This document shows, one piece after another, positions 42,493-46,635 of a DNA stretch of 46,635 nt. Source of the stretch: Alphaproteobacteria bacterium (GTDB lineage: Bacteria > Pseudomonadota > Alphaproteobacteria > RF32 > CAG-239); contig JAGCXO010000023.1 in the NCBI GenBank assembly GCA_017961285.1, positions 1 through 46,635 of the forward strand, written 5' to 3'. Position 1 is the first letter of the stretch. Every line of letters begins with the position of its first letter. The position numbers were made by a program, and so were the translations under genes. The notes beneath the pieces are model-generated. The model saw only the letters and a list, made by a program, of their open reading frames with translations, did no database searches and was not told the origin of the DNA.

Positions 42493-43026
42493 ATGGATTT
42501 ATATCAAGGCATATTAACCAGACGCTCCGTTCGCCAATTTACCGAACAAAAAATTTCCCATTCCGATATAGAAGAAATTATCAAGGCAGCCCAATATGCT
42601 CCTTCCGCCCACAATATGCAACCTTGGGAGTTTTTGGTCATAGAAGATAAAGAAAAACTAAAAAACTTGCGCAATTTACAAGGATGGACTTCTTTTGCCC
42701 AAGAAGCCTCCTGCGCAATTATCATTTGCGGAAATTTGCAAGAAGCATTCAGCCGCGACAAAGATGGTGAAAAATGGGATTATGCTGATATCGATTGTTC
42801 ACTTGCCGCCCAAAATTTGATGCTTGCCGCTCACTCCAAAGGCATCGGCAGTTGCTTTTGCGGTTGCTCTCCCATGCCCTTAGTTATAAACGGTATTTCC
42901 GAATATTTTAATTTGCCTGAGCATATTCGCCCGATTGCCATAATCGTCCTTGGCTACCCACAAAACACACCTCCCCAACCTGAAGATCGTTTCAAGAAAA
43001 ACAAAATCCACTGGGAGTTGTGGTAA
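42493..43026 (+). CDS. Nitroreductase family FMN oxidoreductase
   Basis: A 177-residue FMN-dependent oxidoreductase. Start motif RRSVRQFTEQKI, the FMN-contacting APSAHNMQPWEFLVI, a central LAAQNLMLAAHSKGIGSCF segment and the closing IAIIVLGYPQNTPP are typical. Members reduce nitroaromatics, quinones or flavins with NAD(P)H; the physiological substrate is unknown. The ACIIICG strand and shortness (177 residues) fit the compact subgroup. AAGGAAAAAATT precedes ATG 42493. Confidence 0.93.
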   Translation: MDLYQGILTRRSVRQFTEQKISHSDIEEIIKAAQYAPSAHNMQPWEFLVIEDKEKLKNLRNLQGWTSFAQEASCAIIICGNLQEAFSRDKDGEKWDYADIDCSLAAQNLMLAAHSKGIGSCFCGCSPMPLVINGISEYFNLPEHIRPIAIIVLGYPQNTPPQPEDRFKKNKIHWELW

Positions 43027-43040
43027 CCTTAAAAATATTC

Positions 43041-43069
43041 TTGAAAAAGACTTATTTCGTGTTAAATTA
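43041..43069 (+). promoter_or_regulatory. Candidate promoter of gap
   Basis: TTGAAA at 43041-43046 and TAAATT at 43063-43068 with a 16-base spacer. The downstream leader (to 43132) contains GCGG / CCGC. Weak but in a suitable place for a highly expressed gene. Confidence 0.4.
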
Positions 43070-43129
43070 AGCGCGAAAAAATGCCCGTGCGGGGCGTTCC
43101 GCATAAATTTTACTATGGAAGGATAATAA

Positions 43130-44140
<1,011 letters not shown>

Positions 44141-44155
44141 TTTTACATATATTAA

Positions 44156-44183
44156 AAAAGCGGTTGGTTTTCCAGCCGCTTTT
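44156..44183 (+). terminator. Hairpin between gap and pgk
   Basis: A 12-bp stem AAAAGCGGTTGG / CCAGCCGCTTTT with a TTTT loop and one G-T pair, followed by ATAATTTTTATTTTTT. It can end gap transcripts or attenuate read-through into pgk, which starts 32 bases later. Confidence 0.85.
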
Positions 44184-44214
44184 TATAATTTTTATTTTTT
44201 AGAAGGACAAATAT

Positions 44215-45423
44215 ATGAATTACAAAACAATAGATGATTTAGGCAATCTGCAAGGCAAAGTGGTAATGTTGCGCGCCGACCTCAATGTGCCGATGGATGA
44301 AAATTTCAATGTTACCAACACCGCCCGCATAGACCGCACTGTTCCCACAATCAAAGAGCTGATGAGCAAAGGAGCAAAAGTTATTGTAATATCCCACTTC
44401 GGCCGCCCTGAAGGCAAAGGCGATATGAAAAATTCTCTTTCTCACATTGTTGCAAATTTAGAAAAGTCTTTGGGCAAAAAAGTTATTTTTGTAGATGATT
44501 GCATTGGAGAAAAAGTAAAAACTGCTATTGCCAACATGAACAATAACGAAGTTTTATTACTTGAAAATCTGCGCTTTTATGATGAAGAAAAGAAAGGTGA
44601 TGAAAATTTTGCCAAAGAATTAACTGCATCTGCAGACGTATATATTTCCGATGCTTTTTCCACGGCTCACCGTGCGCACGCTTCTATGGTTGCCGCAACA
44701 AAATTGTTGCCGTCTGCTATGGGACGTCTTATGGAAGAAGAAGTCAACGCTTTGGAAAAATCTCTTTCCAATCCGATTCGCCCTTTGATTGCCATTGTCG
44801 GCGGCTCAAAAGTTTCCACAAAATTGGATCTGTTGAACAATTTAATTAAGCGCGTTAACAAACTGGTTATCTCCGGCGGCATGGCTCATACATTTATGAA
44901 AGCCAGCGGTATTGATACCGTAAACGAAAACAACTCTCTTGTCCAAATGGATATGATTGAAACCGCAAAAGAAATTATGCAGGCCGCAAAATCTCACGGC
45001 TGTGAAATTATTTTGCCACAAGATGTTGTTGTTTCCAAAGAATTTAAGCCTAATGCCGAGCACAAAACCGTAGGTTTAGGTGAAATTCCGGCAGAAGGTT
45101 GGAGTCTGCTTGATGTTGGTGAAAAAACCATCGCTTCAATCAACTCTCACTTAGATGAGAGCAAAACTCTTGTTTGGAACGGACCTCTCGGCGTTTTTGA
45201 GATGAAACCTTTTGACAATGCCACCAACAAAGTTGCTCAACACGCAGCAGAGTTGACAGCGGCCGGAAAACTTATGTCGGTAGCCGGCGGCGGTGATACT
45301 GTTTCGGCTCTTGCCAATGCCGGAGTTGCAAACAAGTTTTCATATATCTCGACAGCCGGCGGTGCTTTTCTTGAATGGATGGAAGGAAAAGAGCTCCCCG
45401 GCGTTGCCGTGCTGAAAAAATAA
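44215..45423 (+). CDS. pgk: Phosphoglycerate kinase
   Basis: A 402-residue enzyme that makes ATP from 1,3-bisphosphoglycerate. Features: VVMLRADLNVPMD, SHFGRPEG, LLENLRFYDEEKKGDENF, the hinge and ATP-binding SGGMAHTFMKA, LVWNGPLGVFE and the closing GGGDTVSAL..STAGGAFLEWMEGKELPGV. Full length. AGAAGGACAAATAT precedes ATG 44215. It ends before a very strong terminator. Confidence 0.97.
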   Translation: MNYKTIDDLGNLQGKVVMLRADLNVPMDENFNVTNTARIDRTVPTIKELMSKGAKVIVISHFGRPEGKGDMKNSLSHIVANLEKSLGKKVIFVDDCIGEKVKTAIANMNNNEVLLLENLRFYDEEKKGDENFAKELTASADVYISDAFSTAHRAHASMVAATKLLPSAMGRLMEEEVNALEKSLSNPIRPLIAIVGGSKVSTKLDLLNNLIKRVNKLVISGGMAHTFMKASGIDTVNENNSLVQMDMIETAKEIMQAAKSHGCEIILPQDVVVSKEFKPNAEHKTVGLGEIPAEGWSLLDVGEKTIASINSHLDESKTLVWNGPLGVFEMKPFDNATNKVAQHAAELTAAGKLMSVAGGGDTVSALANAGVANKFSYISTAGGAFLEWMEGKELPGVAVLKK

Positions 45424-45431
45424 AATACAAC

Positions 45432-45465
45432 AAAAAATCCTCGGAATCACTTCCGAGGATTTTTT
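45432..45465. terminator. Bidirectional terminator after pgk
   Basis: A 15-bp stem AAAAAATCCTCGGAA / TTCCGAGGATTTTTT with loop TCAC, the longest perfect terminator stem in the window. It serves both pgk and the convergent gene at 45478. Confidence 0.94.
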
Positions 45466-45477
45466 AGCAAAGAAAAA

Positions 45478-46521
45478 TCATTTTCCTTCTTTTGCACGTT
45501 TTGCTTTCATTATCGCTTTTGAAATATTAGCCTGTTCTTTTGCTGTTTGCCGATGTTCTTCAGTAACCTTTCCTGTTTCAACATCTGCCGTTTTACCGAC
45601 CTTATTACCAAGTTCTCTCCGCATATCTTGGATTTTCCACTCTAAATAGTCTGTTTCTGCCGCCATAGCTTTTTTTACTGAACGTTCTTCACTGGCATCT
45701 AACATACTATTATTTCTCAGAAGTGCAATTTTATCTAAAAATAATTTAGGTCCCCCACATTGTTCATAACAATAATAATGACAAATTTCGCCAATAAGGT
45801 CGTTATCTAGCTTCTTTCCTCCCAATTCAATAATTTTTTTCATATATTCTATAGAATCACCATTAGTATCCATTAAATATTTATCCAAAACAGATCTATC
45901 TTGTCTTTCTTCATCCCCATACTCCCAATAATCAATAACAGCATTAATATTAGCACCTTTGCTAACGTAAAATTCAAGTTGTTCTAAAGAGGCGTTTTCG
46001 ATTGAGTGTCTGGAATCGTCAGTAAAATAATCATTATTTATTTTGTTGTGTCCAACCATATATTGTATTCCCTGCATTGTTTTAACCTTATCAGCAATAA
46101 TATATGGAGTTTGATCTACATCCTTTGATTTTTTCAATATAGGATATGGCACATAGTACTCAAAAATTTCCTTAGATATATATTCAAAACTCATATTTTC
46201 AAACTTATCATATTGTTCCGAATCTATAAATTTTGCAGCTAAAGAAAATTTTGCTTCAGTGGCTTTGTCTGTTGCATTTTTTGCACCTAACAACTCTCCA
46301 TGATACAGAATTGTATCCAATAATGAATCAACATCAGTTCCATATTTTTCTACTTGAGTTTCTGCAATTGATGCAGACAAATCTAATGCTTCTGTTGTAT
46401 CATTACCACTAACATTTGTTCTTAACGCTTCATCTATTTTTCTTATTTCTTCCTCGGAAAAATCTCGTTTTGTGGATTCTTTTTCCATTTTTCTCAAATA
46501 TTCTAAATCTTTAGTATTCAT
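45478..46521 (-). CDS. Unknown protein with ankyrin-like repeats
   Basis: A 347-residue soluble protein with no signal peptide. Charged helical N-terminus (about 1-60). A middle region includes paired helices in which LEQLEFYVSKGANINAVIDYW and MKKIIELGGKKLDNDLIGEI resemble degenerate ankyrin units (the GANIN turn is typical). The C-terminus is a Lys/Glu/Ala-rich helix ending AIMKAKRAKEGK. No enzyme motif recognised. Codons are AT-richer than neighbours. AAGGAGAAGAAAG supplies a good SD before ATG 46521. Ankyrin-type proteins in host-associated Alphaproteobacteria are sometimes secreted, but nothing here proves export. Confidence 0.65.
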   Translation of the reverse strand: MNTKDLEYLRKMEKESTKRDFSEEEIRKIDEALRTNVSGNDTTEALDLSASIAETQVEKYGTDVDSLLDTILYHGELLGAKNATDKATEAKFSLAAKFIDSEQYDKFENMSFEYISKEIFEYYVPYPILKKSKDVDQTPYIIADKVKTMQGIQYMVGHNKINNDYFTDDSRHSIENASLEQLEFYVSKGANINAVIDYWEYGDEERQDRSVLDKYLMDTNGDSIEYMKKIIELGGKKLDNDLIGEICHYYCYEQCGGPKLFLDKIALLRNNSMLDASEERSVKKAMAAETDYLEWKIQDMRRELGNKVGKTADVETGKVTEEHRQTAKEQANISKAIMKAKRAKEGK

Positions 46522-46550
46522 CTTTCTTCTCCTTACAGTTTAAAATAGAC

Positions 46551-46587
46551 AAAAAGCCAAGCGGTTCATCTCACCGTTTGGCTTTTT
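46551..46587. terminator. Bidirectional terminator at the right edge
   Basis: A 15-bp stem AAAAAGCCAAGCGGT / ACCGTTTGGCTTTTT with one G-T pair and loop TCATCTC. It has T-rich flanks on both strands. On the minus strand it probably ends a gene lying to the right of the window. The last bases of the window are a short GT repeat. Confidence 0.85.
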
Positions 46588-46635
46588 ATTAATTGTTATT
46601 AAATTTTTGCTAGCAGGTCTTAAATGTGTGTGTGT

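Noticed and set aside
46622..46635. The GTGTGTGTGT run at the right end as a meaningful microsatellite.
   Set aside because: Too short and at the cut edge of the window to interpret.

Overview
The window reads as a chromosomal segment of a low-G+C, fermentative, probably anaerobic Alphaproteobacterium. The class call is an inference from gene content and order: leuS-lptE-holA in one overlapping run, ftsE-ftsX-YdcF-plsC, the M23 peptidase/bactofilin overlap, and an LptM-like small lipoprotein with an alphaproteobacterial type of tail. The lifestyle call rests on a three-gene NAD(P)H-linked [FeFe]-hydrogenase operon, an amino-sugar (nagBA) operon, a glycogen synthase and three lower-glycolysis genes (eno, gap, pgk). 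Uncultured gut Alphaproteobacteria are the closest type I can think of; no 16S gene is present to test that. Most genes have a clear Shine-Dalgarno (SD) sequence, overlap or nearly abut their operon partners, and end in hairpin-plus-T-run terminators, several usable from both sides.

Layout. 1-3.1 kb: a small lipoprotein, then a tightly overlapping von Willebrand A / PP2C phosphatase / membrane-anchored kinase triad (TerY-P type). 3.2-5.9 kb: a nitronate monooxygenase-like flavoprotein with a cysteine-rich tail, then a patch with foreign features (a DHH-like gene, about 0.5 kb of non-coding DNA, and a 72-bp palindromic element flanked by 7-bp direct repeats). 6-14.8 kb: grpE, glgA, hydrogenase operon, nagBA. 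14.8-23.5 kb: methyltransferase, holA, lptE, leuS, then divergently rsmB, a polytopic membrane protein and a TPR protein. 23.5-26.8 kb: rpmB, then a pocket bounded by tRNA-Arg(CCG) and tRNA-Gly(GCC). The pocket holds three small unknown membrane proteins and one unknown soluble protein whose genes lack SD sequences and look more G+C rich than their surroundings, plus one host-like DUF4177 gene. 26.8-34.1 kb: dtd, rplQ, a LuxR-type response regulator, dCMP deaminase, eno, an unknown membrane protein preceded by a long hairpin, a well-folded non-coding RNA with its own promoter and terminator, a lipoprotein, rsmD, rluB, tadA. 34.1-41.8 kb: cell envelope and division (ftsB, M23 peptidase, bactofilin, ftsX, ftsE, plsC, YdcF), with smpB and argS. 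41.8-46.6 kb: unknown protein, nitroreductase, gap, pgk, and an ankyrin-like unknown.

How it fits together. NagA and NagB would deliver fructose-6-phosphate to glycolysis. Gap, Pgk and Eno run its lower half, and the HydABC-type hydrogenase would dispose of the electrons as H2. GlgA stores surplus glucose. The parts least explained by housekeeping are the TerY-P-like signalling triad, the tRNA-bounded pocket, the structured RNA near 31.6 kb and the palindromic element near 5.8 kb. No CRISPR array, rRNA, transposase or phage structural gene was seen.
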